Shown: positions 25,941 through 38,190, counted from the stretch's first letter. The stretch is 64,000 bases of DNA from Erythroxylum novogranatense (GCA_029891385.1 CM057230.1:39713858-39777857), one strand, 5' to 3'. The notes: generated from the letters alone by a model not told the origin. Numbers and translations: made by a program.

Positions 25941-27047
25941 CTTGTGTCGTATGTATCGAAGAAATCATAACAAGATCGGAGCTGCCTATTGCTTGTGACG
26001 AAGATGCATGTTGACTGTGTTAAATTCGAAATCAGTATAGAAATCTTGTTTTCAAAATTTTCTTGCTCAGATATTCTCATAAGATGTTGTTGAATATGTC
26101 TGTGTAAGGAAAGAATTTATCAATGTGATTTGATATGGTTTTGCTAATTTATTCCCTAATGTTCTGGTTGCTGTCTTTGTGCACAATCCTTGAACAGGAA
26201 TGCTTATAAATTCGAGGATAAATTATAGAATTTTTTTTTTGATTTTCTTTCACCTACATGTCTCTAAGATGTTTATGAATGTCTATGAGAATGGAAAAAT
26301 GTTTTCAAGGTGATTTACTATTTATTTTAGAATTTATTGTGTGCTGCTGGGAATATCTGTGTTGAGGAACACAGATTCAACATTGGCTTTTTTGCTGAGT
26401 TTGGTTGAGTTTTTGTTGGAAATAAATCCTGAAAAAATTCATGGAGCATGTTGTGAACATTTTGTAACCTCTGTAATTTTCTCAGAATTTATTGAAATTT
26501 TTTCAATGAGTTTTTCAAGAAAAAGACAGAGCTTGGCAGTTTTAAGAAAGTTGCTGGAGTTGTTTTGTTTGGAATGTTTGATTGTGTATTTCTCAATTCC
26601 AATGCCTTGGATTATTTTTAATGTGATTAAAAATATTTTAAATTGATTTTGTATGCTTACCAAAATGATTTTCTTGAAATTGGGTTTCCAAAAATTTTCG
26701 GATGTCAAATATGTCACATTAGCGTCTCGTTAGTGTATTTCGTTGTCTTGATTGTTTTGGCCGTCACAAATTTTGTGACAAGTGCCGAAGTAGTCTTGAT
26801 AAAGTGTAGACTACCTAGAGATACTTAGGGTGATAGTTTGATATTCTCAAATTATTTGAAAATCTAAGTGAATAGTAGTGTATTCATCGATTTCAAATAT
26901 TTCATGTATAGTACGACTATATATGGTAAGCATGATACAATGAAAGTGTTTCATTGGTACATCATAGTAGAGTATATTACACTTGGTATTGTGAATTGAA
27001 ACTGCACGGATTGAGAAATTAGTCGATTAAAAAGCAATTCTATACAT

Positions 27048-27246
27048 ATAAGTCGACTTGTATGTTCAAACAAGTCGACTTACACATGCACTAGTCGACT
27101 TGTATTCTCCGGTAAGTCGACTTGCACAATGGTATAAGTCGACTTGCATGTGCACAGTAGCATAAGTCGACTTGCATGTTCAGACAAGTCGACTTGTACA
27201 TGCACAGTAGCATAAGTCGACTTGCATGTTTAGACAAGTCGACTTA
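27048..27246. repeat. Array of AAGTCGACTT palindromes
   Basis: Nine spaced copies of the 10-bp palindrome AAGTCGACTT (one imperfect as TAGTCGACTT) occur within 200 bases. Variable 10-20 base spacers often read GCATGT or GTACATGC, some of them palindromic too. It lies in the transcribed leader of Copia B. Spacers and copies vary too much for a CRISPR array. Confidence 0.88.
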
Positions 27247-27681
27247 TACATGCTTAGGTGGGATGATGGATGATTATAGGTATAGATTCAATGTGATTGA
27301 TGCCCTAAATCATTCCATATAGTCATGGTGACTATAATCCTACAGCTTGGAGAAGAAGAAGAGTGAAGAAAGATGAAATCTCTCACACATAATATGAAAA
27401 CTAACGCCTTCCATTAATATGGGGAGAACCAGAGTTCTTATAGAGTTCGGGTTGTTGGGTAAACCCAAGCTCACTCTATACGGATATGTTCGAACCATGG
27501 AAATAAGATTTTTGGATCAATGGGTCGGTTTTCACTGGAAGCGTTGATTTGTTGAGTAAACTCAAGGTTAACGTAGATAGAGGCAAAATTGGGTAGTGTA
27601 CATCGATATGCGCATCATCGAGTTGATAACCCAATGTGTGTGTATACATCACGAGTTGATAGCACTAGTCGATAATTGCAC

Positions 27682-27862
27682 CTATGATGTAACTAGTATG
27701 ACCGATACCTGCCGATTGATCTAAGGTGGCTTGTTGGGTAAACCCAAGGTCATTTTAGTAATGTCGGATATCTATGATGCAATTGGTATGACCGATACCT
27801 ACCGATTGACCTAAGGTGGCTTGTTGGGTAAATCCAAGGTCATTCTTAGCAATGTCGGATAT
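27682..27862. repeat. 90-bp tandem duplication in Copia B leader
   Basis: Two head-to-tail copies (27682-27771 and 27772-27862) share CTATGATG at the start and AATGTCGGATAT at the end, with a few substitutions and one extra base in the second. Confidence 0.88.
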
Positions 27863-28026
27863 CGACCCACTAGGACATTTTGTCATAATGTTTCTTGGAT
27901 TCGTAATGAGGGTTATGGATTCCTTGAAACTAGTGGGAGTCATATGCATGTCATGTAAGTCCTTATGATCATGCATGTAATTCTATTCTAACATTATTTC
28001 TCTCTTTCTTTTTAGGTTGATTGAAG

Positions 28027-28800
28027 ATGACTTCCAGTGTGAATTTGCGCTCACTCATGGACTCTAATAAATTAACTGGACCCAACTTTCTTGATTGGCT
28101 GAGAAATCTGAGAATTGTTCTCGATCGAGGAAGCTGGCTATGTCTAGATGTTCCACTTCTGATCCACCTGTTGTTGATGCTTCTGATGAGGATCAGAAAG
28201 CTTATCGTAAGCATCTCAAAGACAGTGACATGGCTACTTGTATTATGCTCGCATCTATGTCACCAGAGCTGCAGAAGCAGCATGAGTCAATGGATGCTAA
28301 TACCATAGTGTTTCATCTTAGAGAGCTTTTCGATGAGCAAGCTCGGTCTGAAAGGTTCGAGACCTCGAGGCTACTCTTCACTACTAAGATGACTCCAGGT
28401 TCATCTGCAGTGCAGTATGCACTAAAGATGAATGGGTATATTGAGAGGTTGGTCGTCTTAGGTTTTGTCATGGATTATGAATTAAGTGTTGACTTAATTT
28501 TAGTTGGGTTGTCTGATAGTTATTCACAGTTTGTGTTGAACTATCAGATGAACCAAATATCCACGAAAATCTCTGAGTTGATCAATATGCTCAAGACAGT
28601 AGAGCAAGCTATCAAGAAGGATAGCAAGTCAGTGCTCGTGGTGGACTCTTCTTCTTCTGGTTTAAAGAAAAAGAAATAGAAGAAGAAAAGGTCTAAGAAA
28701 CCAAAAGGAAGTGCAGCCAAAAAGAAAACCAAAGAAACTGCGCTAAAAGAAATTTGCTTCCATTGTGGCAAGACCGCCTGAAGCTTAAGCTATAAAGTCT
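28027..28800 (+). pseudogene. Copia B gag, frameshifted
   Basis: The ATG at 28027 opens MTSSVNLRSLMDSNKLTGPN, the usual Gag N-terminus. The frame shifts near 28125, and Gag continues in the frame of 28095-28679 (for example HLKDSDMATCIMLASMSPEL). After the stop at 28677-28679, a zinc knuckle begins CFHCGKTA near 28756 and hits a stop before its His and last Cys. Gag would assemble the particle; this copy could not make it. Confidence 0.85.
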
Positions 28801-29279
28801 ATCTGGAAGAATTGAAGCGAAGAAGGCATCGGATGCCTCGGCTTCTTCTGTATGTTTGTCATTGAGGTTATCTTGTTTCGACCATAACATATGGGTATTA
28901 GATACGGTTGTGGCTCACACATATGCAATGATATATGAGGGCCTCGGGGACGATGAGCGACTCATGAAGGAGAACTAGACTGCGTGTAGGAAATGGAGTA
29001 AGAGTTCTTTGCATTAGCCGTAGGCACTTATTTTTGTCACTCCCGGTGGGCTTGTAATTAAAGCTGGATGAATGTTATTTTGTACTGTTTAACAAAGAAC
29101 ATATTGTCTATTTATTGTTTAAATAGATTTGGTTTCCATTTGACTTTTAGTAGCAATGGTTGTTCTATTAGTTTGAATTGAATGCTTTATGGTGCTGGTA
29201 CATTATGCAATGGAATTTACATATTAGATATGTCACATCCAATTATGAATGTCAATGACACGAAAAGACATAAGCGAGA

Positions 29280-29990
29280 TAATTTAAAATCAACTTACTT
29301 ATGGCATTATGCTTGGCCATATAAATGAGAGACATAGCTAAGCTCCATAAGAATGGAAGTTTAGGGTCATTTGATTATGAATCATATGACACATGTGAAT
29401 CTTGTTTATTAGGCAAGATGACTAAGTTACCCTTTAAGGAAAGGGTGAGCAATGATCGGAGTATTATACCTAATACATTCAGATGTATGTGGTCCGATGT
29501 CCATCCATGCAAGAAGTGGTTGTCTTTACTTCATTACCTTTATCGATGATTATTCTCGATATGGGTACCTGTATCTGATGAGATACAAATCTGAAGCATT
29601 TGAAAAGTTCAAACAATTCAGAAATGAAGTAGAAAACCAACTTGGAAAAAGTATCAAAACATTACGATCCAATCGTGGTGGGGAATACTTAGACCAACAA
29701 TTTTTAAATTATCTCAGAGATAATGGGATTTTATCTCAATGGACTCCACCATACACACCATAGCATAATGGTGTGGCTGAGAGGAGAAATCGAACCTTGT
29801 TAGACATGGTACGATCGATGATGGGCTTTGCAAAGTTACCAAAATTCTTTTGGGGGTATGCACTCGAGACAACTGCTTACTTGCTAAACAGAGTTCCATC
29901 AAAGACAGTTGATGTTACTCCATATGAGATGTGGACTAACAAAAGACCCTATCTTACTCATTTGAAAGTTTAGGGTTGTCCTGCTTATGT
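29280..29990 (+). pseudogene. Copia B pre-integrase and integrase remnant
   Basis: A pre-integrase segment (CESCLLGKMTKLPFKE) leads into the integrase core: HSDVCGPMS with the first catalytic Asp, then FIDDYSRYGYLYLMRYKSE, SNRGGEY where the second catalytic Asp is replaced by Asn (usual motif SDRGGEY), and the NGVAERRNRTLLDMVRSMM helix with the Glu. A frameshift near 29450-29530 and stops near 29761 and 29970 break it. Confidence 0.85.
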
Positions 29991-30098
29991 GAAGCGGATA
30001 CAGTCAGATAAACTTGACGCAAAATCTGACAAATGTTTGTTCGTAGGATATCCTAAAGAAACAATGGGATACAATTCTACCTTGCTGAGGAACAAAAG

Positions 30099-31938
30099 GT
30101 GTTTGTTTCAAGGCATGCTATCTTTTTAGAGAAATGGTTTCTTTTACAGGAAGACAGTGGGAGCAAAATTGAACTTGAAGAAGTTCAAGACGCTCGAACA
30201 GATGTAGATCAACTGCCTGAACCTGAAACTGTGACTCATACAGATGAAGTAACAGTTCAACCTTCTATAACACACGAAGTTCGTAGGTCACGTAGGATAC
30301 ACTTTGTTCCCGAGAGATATGGATTTCTCGTGAATGAACAGAATGACGTATTGCTCATAGAAGATAATGAGCCTACCACCTATGAAGAGGTTCTGAAGAG
30401 TCCAGAGTCTGAGAAATGGCTTCATGCCATGAAGTCAGAAATGGATTCCATGTATGTCAACCAAGTATGGACTTTGGTTGAGGCACCCGAAGGAATAAAA
30501 CCCATAGGGTGTAAATGAGTTTTCAAAAAGAAAACTGACATGGATGGTAATGTGATTACCTATAAAGCAAGGCTTGTGGCTAAAGGTTTTCGTCAAAGAC
30601 AAGGAATTGACTACGACGAGACCTTGACCGAGAGCAATCTTAAATCCATTAGGATACTCCTAGCCATTGCCACTCATTATGATTATGAGATATGGTAAAT
30701 GGATGTGAAGACGACTTTCCTAAATAGAAATCTAGGCGAGGATGTGTATATGACACAACACGAGGGCTTCATCTCTATGATGGCGAAAAGGTATGCAAGC
30801 TTCAGAAATCCATCTATGGATTGAAACAAGCATCCAGGAGTTGGAATATCCGTTTTGATGAGGTAATCAAAGAGTTTGGTTTCTTACAAAATCCGGATGA
30901 ACACTGTGTGTATAAGAAGGTTAGTGGGACTGCAATCGTATTCCTTATGCTATATGTAGATGACATATTATTACTAGGAAACGATGTCTCTATGCTACAA
31001 TCTGTGAAGATTTGGTTGTCCAAATAATTTGCCATGAAAGACCTTAGTGAAGCAACTTATATCCTTGGGATAAAGATCTATAGAGATAGATCAAAAAGAT
31101 TGCTTGGTCTTTTACAATCAACGTACATAGACAAGATGCTAAAGAGGTTTAGCATGGAACAATCCAAGAGAGGGTACCTTCCCATTACTCATGGGATCAC
31201 ACTCTCTAAATCTATGTGTCCTAAGACACAAGATGAAAGGATGCGCATGAATATGATCCCGTATGCATCTGCAGTTGGATCTATCATGTACGCAATGCTA
31301 TGTACGAGACCCGATGTATCATATGCTCTAAGCGTTACGAGCAGATACCAATCAGATCCTGGTGAGGGTCACTGGGTGGCTGTCAAGAATATCCTCAAGT
31401 ACTTGCGAAGGACTAAGCATGTTTTCTTGGTATAAGGAGATGGAAATCTCCAGGTGAGCGGGCATACAGATGCTAGTTTTCAATCTGATCAGGATGATTC
31501 TAAATCTCAATCAGGTTATATATTCACACTGAACGGCGGAGCGGTCAGTTGGAAGAGTTCCAAACAAGAGACAACTGTCGATTCAACAACCGAGGCAGAG
31601 TACATTGCCGTTTCAGACGCAGCAAAGGAAGCAGTTTGGATAAAAAAGTTCATTACTGAACTTGGTGTGGTTCCTAATGTGATGAGCCCATCTGATTGTA
31701 TTGTGACAACAATGGGGCTATTCTTGTGACGAAGGAACCAAGGTCTCATCAACGATCTAAACACGTACTTCGCAGATATCATCTGATCAGGGAGATCATT
31801 GGTCGAGGTGATGTCCAGTTAGAGAGAATTCTCACAGAGCAAAATATTGTTGATCCATTGACGAAGCCATTATCGCAGAAGAGCTTTGATTATCATGTAC
31901 TCGCCTATGGTATTAGATATCAAGGCGATTGGCTTTAG
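30099..31938 (+). pseudogene. Copia B reverse transcriptase and RNase H remnant
   Basis: The reverse transcriptase starts near EKWLHAMKSEMDSM (about 30411) and contains [19 protein letters not shown] and the catalytic YVDD (about 30954-30965). RNase H follows with HTDASFQSD, TEAEYIAVSDAAKEA and a C-terminal VDPLTKPLSQ. Stops at about 30518, 30697 and 31025 and frameshifts near 30780 and 31690 disable it. The region directly abuts the purine tract before the 3' LTR. Confidence 0.87.
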
Positions 31939-31954
31939 GTCAAGTGGGAGATTT

Positions 31955-33791
31955 TGTTATAGTAGTGCCCTAAAGGCAATCGCCTTTAGCGCGTTTTGTA
32001 CAAAGTTGTGTACATACTTTATGGATAAATAAAGAAAGGCATATATCATTAATATTATATTCATTATTTATGAATTGATATTGATCTATGAACAAATTAA
32101 TGAAGTCCATGATATATGACATAGCAAGAAGGAAATTATGATGTGATCATACTACTGAGATTCCTATCATGTGCAATTATGTCAGTATCTAAATTATCCC
32201 TAGTCATAGGATTACTGAAATTGGACATCGGTAATCCGGAGAGACTAGCACATTTCAAGCTCCTTGATTTGATCAAGCAGTGGATCTCAGAAACTGTAAA
32301 TATGAGATATTTAGGGTTGAGATGTGAATGCTTACTAGAGATAGTAAGTACATTGGATGACCTACTATGAGATCATCACATGGATGTCCTATTCTAATGT
32401 CAGTGATAATCTCATCATAGCAATGATGCAAGTATCCTTAGACTTGAGGTACTCAAGGATATCTTGGATACTGATCACATGCTTTGAATCCATTCCTTGT
32501 TGCCTTACACAGGTCGCTCATAGGGTGGTGCTTGGGTACATCTTGAGGTATTCGAAGATAATTGAGTAGCCAATAGATGATTCACCACTTCTGTGATAGC
32601 AGAAGATGATACCCATGGCCTCTTGTCAGGGTCATTACTTGGAAATCTCTGGCCGGAGTACTTATGTCATGAAGAGTGTCTTCATTGATATATAAAGTAA
32701 TGAGTTCCAGGACAAGAACTGATATCACTTGGACTAGATTTGATGTGCTCAGTCTAGTAAGAGTTGACACTTTGCCCATACTCATAACCAAGTGGGGTAT
32801 AGCATGGTGAAAGGACGAATTGCACAGTAATTGTCTATGGAAAGGTTCGTGATAGGGTTCGTGATGAACATAGGTTCATTCGTCAAACCAATTACTTTTC
32901 GGTCAATTGGGGGTCATGATGTGTTGCTAGATACCGCTCATGACTTACTTAGATTAAGTGTTAATCTAAGTGGCCAACATAACCGAGAACCTAATGGGTC
33001 ACACGCATAAGAGTGATTCGAAGAATTCGTAAAATAGTTTTGAATAGAGATCCAATATATGGAGAGCAATAGGATTAAATAGATCCCGATGAGATCGAGA
33101 TATGTCCCGATGAGATCGCGACATCGATATTCTTGAGACAGTCTTGATGTTTTTCCCATAAGGACCGGTAGGTAGTAGTAGGACCAAACTCAGTGTGTTG
33201 GACCACTTGACATTATATATATATATATTAAGTAATTAATTAATTAATTAATTAATTAATATATCATCATTTACGTGGAAGGAGAGAAGCCTTGTCACCA
33301 TTTGCATTTAATGTCTTTAAATGTTAAAGACAAAATATACAAAGGACAAAAATGAAGATGGTCTTCGTGGGTGACAAGTGGCCATGAGAAAAAAGGCTAT
33401 TTGAAGACTATAGAGTAAGATGATGGTCGTGTAAGATGTAAGAAGGGTTTGAAAGAAAAGGGTTTTTCCTCTCTTCTCATTATCGATCATCTCCACTCTT
33501 CATCTTCTTCTCCAAGTTTCTCCAAGCTCCATCGTTGATTCCAAGCTCTCCAAGAATAAGGTAAGAGCTGGCACTCTTTCCCTTGTTCTAGCTATTCCCG
33601 GGTCAAAGGGTTTGTCCCGGTTAGGTTCTCCAATCTCTGTGTGGATACCGTTGGAGACGGTCTCCTTTGGCCGTTATGGTTTGATTTCGATATATAGACA
33701 CATGGATCCTGGCTTTTGGGAAGGTCCCGGAATAAAAAATTTTGTTTTCCGCACCGTGTGCATGTGATGTACACACCGGGATTTTCCTACA
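31955..33791 (+). repeat. 3' LTR of Copia B
   Basis: It matches the 5' LTR along its full length. Differences include a (TTAA)n expansion at about 33233-33260. It ends CCTACA, followed by the ATTAC target duplication. Confidence 0.92.
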
Positions 33792-33796
33792 ATTAC

Positions 33797-36620
33797 TATT
33801 AGGATAAAATGATGTATTATGAACGAGGATTCCTGTATATTGTGGCATCGAAGATTAGGACATATCACCATTGAGAGACTTAAAAAATTGATAAATGAAG
33901 GAGTACTTACTACTTTGAATTTTTCTAATTATGAGACTTGTGTCAATTGCATTAAAGGTAAGTAAACTAACAAATCTAAAAGAGGTGCAAAGAGGAGCAT
34001 AAATTTATTAGAAATCATACATACGGATATTTGTTGTCCAAACATAGATGCAAATAGTCTGAAATACTTTATCACCTTCATAGATGATTATTCACGATAT
34101 ATGTATCTCTACTTACTTCGTTATAAGGATGAAGCTTTGAACATCTTAAAGTTTTTAAGGCTGAAGTAGAAAATCAATGTGGAAAATAAATTAAGATCAT
34201 AAGATTAGATAGAGGTGTAGAGTACTATGGTAGATACACAGAGAATGGACAAGCACCTAGTCCATTTGCTAAGTTTCTTCAAGAACATGAGATTTTTGCC
34301 CAACAAACTATGCCTTGTTCTTCAAACCATAATGGTGTGGCAAAAAGAAGAAACCGAACATTAATGGATATGGTGAGAAGTATGCCAAGTAATGTAAAAC
34401 TCCTTGATTTCTTGTGGACTGAAGCACTAAAAACGACTGTGTATATATTAAACTGAGTTCTAACTAAGGTTGTCTCAAAGACACCTTTTGAGTTATTTAA
34501 GTGTTGGAAATCAAGTTTGCGACATATAAGCATTTGGGCATGGCCGTCTGAAATTAGATTTTATATCCATAAGAAAAAAAGCTAGACTTAAGAACCATGA
34601 GTGGTCACTTCATTAGATATGCTATAAAATTCAAGGGGTATAGATTTTATTGTCTATCTCACAGCACTAGGATTTTGGAATCAAGAAATACAAAATTTAT
34701 TGAGAATGACATAATCAATGGGAGTGATCGATTTTGAGATATTATTTCAGAAAAGGAACATCAATAAGTTTATCCCTCTAGCTCAAGTGATAGATTGATT
34801 GTTATTCACACCCCTCAAGCATCAATGGATGTTAGACAACCAATTGTTGAAATTCTAGAAGCAATTGATACCGACTCAGTAGATCAAGTTGTTGATATGG
34901 AACAACAAGAAATTGTTGATCAACTAGTTGAACAACATGCTCCTGAGGAGAATGATGAAACAACATTAAGGAGATCTACTAGAGAAGGCGATCAAGTATC
35001 TCTAATGATTATATTGTGTATCTACAAGAATCGTACTTTAACATCGGAGTTGAACATGATCCTAAAACATTTTCGCAAGCCATAAATTCTAAAGAATTAA
35101 ACTTATGGTATAATGCCATGAAAGTTGAGATGAATTCTATGGCATATAATTGAGTATGGGATCTAGCTGCATTGCCTAATGGTATAAAACACATTGGGTG
35201 TAAATGGGTCTTTAAAACAAAGAAAGACTCACAAGGCAACATTGAGCGACATAAAGCAAGACTCGTCGCTAAAGGGTTTACTCAAAAAGAAGGAATCGAT
35301 TACACAAAGACATTTTCTCCTGTATCAAAGAAAGATTCTCTTCGAGTAATTATAGCATTAGTAGCCCATTTTAACTTTGAGTTATATCAAATGGATGTAA
35401 AAATAGCGTTCCTTAATGGTAAACTAAAGAAAGAGTTTTACATGAAACAACCAGAAGGATTCTCCTCTAGTGATAGTGAGCATTTGGTCTACAAGCTTAA
35501 TAAATTCATATGTGGCTTAAAATAGGCATCTCGTCAATAGTATTTAAAATTTCATGAAGTCATCACTTCATTTAGTTTTGAAGAGAACCCCATGGATCAA
35601 TATATATACCAGAAGGTTAGTGGGAGCAAGATTTGTTATCTTGTGCTATATATAGATGATATTTTACTTACAACCAACGATAAGGGTTTACTATATGAGG
35701 TGAAACAATTTCTCTCAAAGAATTTTGATATGAAAGATATGGATGAGGCATATTATTTTATTGGCATTAAGATCTATAGAAAAAGATCTCGAGCCATTTT
35801 AGGATTGTCTCAAGAGACCTATATCAACAAAATTTTCAAGAGATTTCGGATAAAAGATCATGCACTAATTGTAGCAACTATAGTGAAGGGTGTGATAGAT
35901 TCAATTTGAGTCAATGCCCAAAAAATGAATTTGAATTGGAACGCATGAAGAACATTCCATATGCTTCAGTTATTAGAAGTTTAATGTATGCTTAAGTCTG
36001 TATAAGACCAAACATTACATTCACGAACGGAATGTTAGGAGGATATTAGAGCAATCTAGGTATTGATCACTTGAAGGTTGTAAAGAAAATGATGAGATAT
36101 CTTCAAGGAACGAAGGATTACATGCTTATGTACAGACGGACTAAAAATTTGGAAGTAGTTGGGTACTCCGATTCAGACTTTGTTGGCTACATTGATTTAA
36201 GAAAATCAACTTTAGGTTATATTTGCATGTTAGCTGGTGGAGTTATATCTTAAAGAAGTTTTAAGTAGACCTTGATTGCTACTTCTAATATGGAAACTAA
36301 GTTCGTATTAGGTTTTGAGGCCACCTCGCATGGTGTATGGTTGAAGAGTTTTATATTTGGGCTTAAAGTTGTGGACTCTATTTCTAAGCTGTTAAAGTTA
36401 TAATGTGACAACTCAGCTGCAGTTTTTATAGCTAAAAACAACAAGAGTGGAAGTCGAAGTAAGCATATCGACATTAAGTATTTAGTCATAAGAGAACCTG
36501 TTAAGGAAAAGAAAGTGGTCATCGAGCACATTAGCACTGGCTTGATGATTGTGGATCCTTTGACTAAAGACATGCCACCTAAGTAGTTTAAGAATCATAT
36601 AGTACAAATGGAAATGGGTT
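33797..36620 (+). pseudogene. Copia A pol remnant downstream of B
   Basis: The split pol resumes with a pre-integrase domain (LWHRRLGHITIERLKKLINE, about 33838), then integrase (FITFIDDYSRYMYLYLLRYK). Reverse transcriptase runs at about 35060-35900, with [26 protein letters not shown] and catalytic YIDD (about 35652). RNase H at about 36070-36600 shows YSDSDFVGYIDLRKSTLGY and SRSKHIDIKY. At least ten stops and several frameshifts are visible, more than in B, consistent with A being the older insertion. Confidence 0.87.
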
Positions 36621-36903
36621 CTGTAATTGATTGTACCTTATTTTTAATAAAACTCTTATTCAATGTGATATGTCTCATATGGTTTGTGCACCTATATATA
36701 TTCATTTTGTTATATTGAGAATCTTCATTAAGTTTGGATTTAGAATAAACATATGATTTATTCATTAAGTTGAAGGACTGTGTATAGAGACGTATATAAT
36801 GTAATACATGGAAGATATCATTATAAGAGGACTTATCGCCATGATTCATATATTTTATTTCTCTATAAAGTTAAAGTTGAATTATATGAACCAAGTGGGA
36901 GGA

Positions 36904-37216
36904 TGTTGGAATACTCTCGTGGTCCATATGATTCACATTTGTAGTTGTTCGTTGTCTCTGTAATGGGCAAAGCAATATATGGACAATTATGTGTTACTTT
37001 TGGGTCCCTAATCTTTTGCTTTCGTTTTAAAAAAGTTTACCCTATTAACTTAGAGTTCGAGAGGCTCAAAGTTTTAGAAACACTTCATTCATCGGTAGGA
37101 TATACAGTTTTTCCAGAAGGTAATGACTGGAGTATGGTTTATTTCGATTATGCTTCTGCCTATGTTTATATATATATAAGGATTTGTGAAATGCATGTAA
37201 ATGAATTATTCTAACA
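36904..37216 (+). repeat. 3' LTR of Copia A
   Basis: It begins TGTTGGAATACTCTCGTGG directly after the purine tract and ends ATTCTAACA. The imperfect target duplication TGACA follows. Confidence 0.88.
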
Positions 37217-37319
37217 TGACATTAATTTTCGTTTAAATAATATATAATCTATTAGTGTTTTTAAAAAGTAAATATAGAATGTGAATTTTTTTATTAAAAA
37301 TAAACCTAAATTTGACTTG
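37166..37319. repeat. Left copy of a duplication flanking Gypsy C
   Basis: This segment spans the (TA)n and last 45 bases of the Copia A 3' LTR plus about 100 bases of flanking DNA. It recurs at 47206-47379 on the other side of Gypsy C, sharing GGATTTGTGAAATGCA, AATAATATATAATCTATTAG and TTTGACTTG. Confidence 0.8.
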
Positions 37320-37332
37320 TATATATATATAT

Positions 37333-37673
37333 TGGTTCTGCCTAATTCTGGTGAGGCAGGACGCTACCGTTTGGATCCATGAGATTGGTTGTCTTTAGCA
37401 AGAGAATACATGCAAAACAACACAAGGCACGCTGGGGGTTGATAGCCGGCATGCCCCTCCGACGCTCAAGTTAGTCTTTTGGTGAGGGTTTTGATGGCTA
37501 TAAACAAAGAATGTCAGGGTTCTAATGTCGTACCTGTATCACGGCAAAGTAGTACCTTATATATGGAATAGATGTTAAGCTTAGATCTTTACGTATGCAT
37601 GGGAGGTTTCCACCTGCGAATGGGCGGTAGACGCGTGGACCTGGGCCTGGGCCTAGCACAGCTAACCTAACCA
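37333..37673 (-). repeat. 3' LTR of Gypsy C
   Basis: 341 bp, TGGTTAGG...GGCAGAACCA on the minus strand. The minus-strand purine stretch GAGGAGTAGAGAGGCTTA immediately upstream fits the polypurine tract. Confidence 0.82.
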
Positions 37674-38175
37674 TAAGCCTCTCTACTCCTCGAGTCTGAC
37701 CTAAGAGAAGGGTCGAAGGAGTACATAAGGATCATATAACGTGTCTCCAAGGCAGCTTGTGCTAGGCCCGATCGATCGATTATTGTGATGTTATCGACCG
37801 ATCAGATGTAATGACATGGCGAACCGATCGAGGGTAATGACAGAGCCAATCGATTGGCTATAGCGATATGGCAAGTTGACCGGGTGCAACGATGAGGTCA
37901 ATAGGGCGAGTGTAGTTGTAGGGCCGATTGATTGGACGTCAAAGCTTAAATGAAACACTAGGTGTAATCATTACTGACGGTTCGCGCCCTCTGACAGACT
38001 GTCATGTACGTCCTTTTGACTACTGTGCAACTGTCAGGTGCGTCCTTTTAACTGTTGCGTCGTTCCAGATTTCTAATAACCCTAATTCACCTCAGCTCAG
38101 ATTCTGCCACGTGTCTGAGTTCGGCTCGAATTTTCTCCATGCATCAAGCGTTGGTTGGAATGTCCATTCGACCGA

Positions 38176-38190
38176 TCTTTTATAAATACT
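38176..38190 (+). promoter_or_regulatory. TATA box of the antisense gene in Gypsy C
   Basis: The plus strand reads CTTTTATAAATACTCAGG, a near-ideal plant TATA box. It lies outside the LTR and about 150 bases before the antisense reading frame opens at 38334. It could drive plus-strand transcription independently of the element's LTR promoter. Confidence 0.6.

Larger units (their letters stand above)
25941..28026 (+). other. Long leader of Copia B
   Basis: About 2.1 kb lies between the primer site and gag without a supportable gene. It carries the palindrome array at 27048-27246 and the 90-bp duplication at 27682-27862. Long structured leaders are known in Angela/BARE-like elements, where they carry packaging and translation signals; no such role is shown here. 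Confidence 0.6.
24110..33791 (+). mobile_element. Copia LTR retrotransposon B, Angela-like, nested in A
   Basis: Long LTRs (24110-25925, 1816 bp; 31955-33791, 1837 bp) start TGTTA and end CCTACA, with a perfect ATTAC target duplication at 24105-24109 and 33792-33796. An exact primer site TGGTATCAGAGCCA follows at 25927-25940, and the purine tract CAAGTGGGAGAT precedes the 3' LTR. A 2.1-kb leader precedes gag. LTR length, long leader and Gag/Pol type resemble the Angela/BARE group; the lineage is inference. All domains through RNase H are present but broken by several stops and frameshifts. LTR copies are very similar, so B is clearly younger than A. Confidence 0.93.
21236..37216 (+). mobile_element. 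Copia LTR retrotransposon A, split by nested Copia B
   Basis: LTRs lie at 21236-21601 and 36904-37216. Both begin TGTT.GAATACTCTCG and end ATTCTAACA, and flanks TGAGA/TGACA form an imperfect 5-bp target duplication. A degenerate tRNA-Met primer site (TTAGCATCAGGGCC) follows the 5' LTR, and the purine tract AAGTGGGAGGA precedes the 3' LTR. Gag, protease, integrase, reverse transcriptase and RNase H follow in Copia order but carry many stops. Element B (24110-33791) inserted between the protease region and the pre-integrase domain, duplicating ATTAC. Without B the element is about 6.3 kb. Confidence 0.9.

Noticed and set aside
27048..27246. Possible CRISPR-like array (regularly spaced repeats)
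   Set aside because: This is plant DNA, the repeat is only 10 bp and palindromic, the spacers are unequal and similar to each other, and it lies in a retrotransposon leader.
37166..37319. Solo LTR or second Copia A LTR at 47206-47379
   Set aside because: The copy at 47206 contains only the last 45 bases of the LTR and continues into the same flank, so it is a local duplication and not an insertion.
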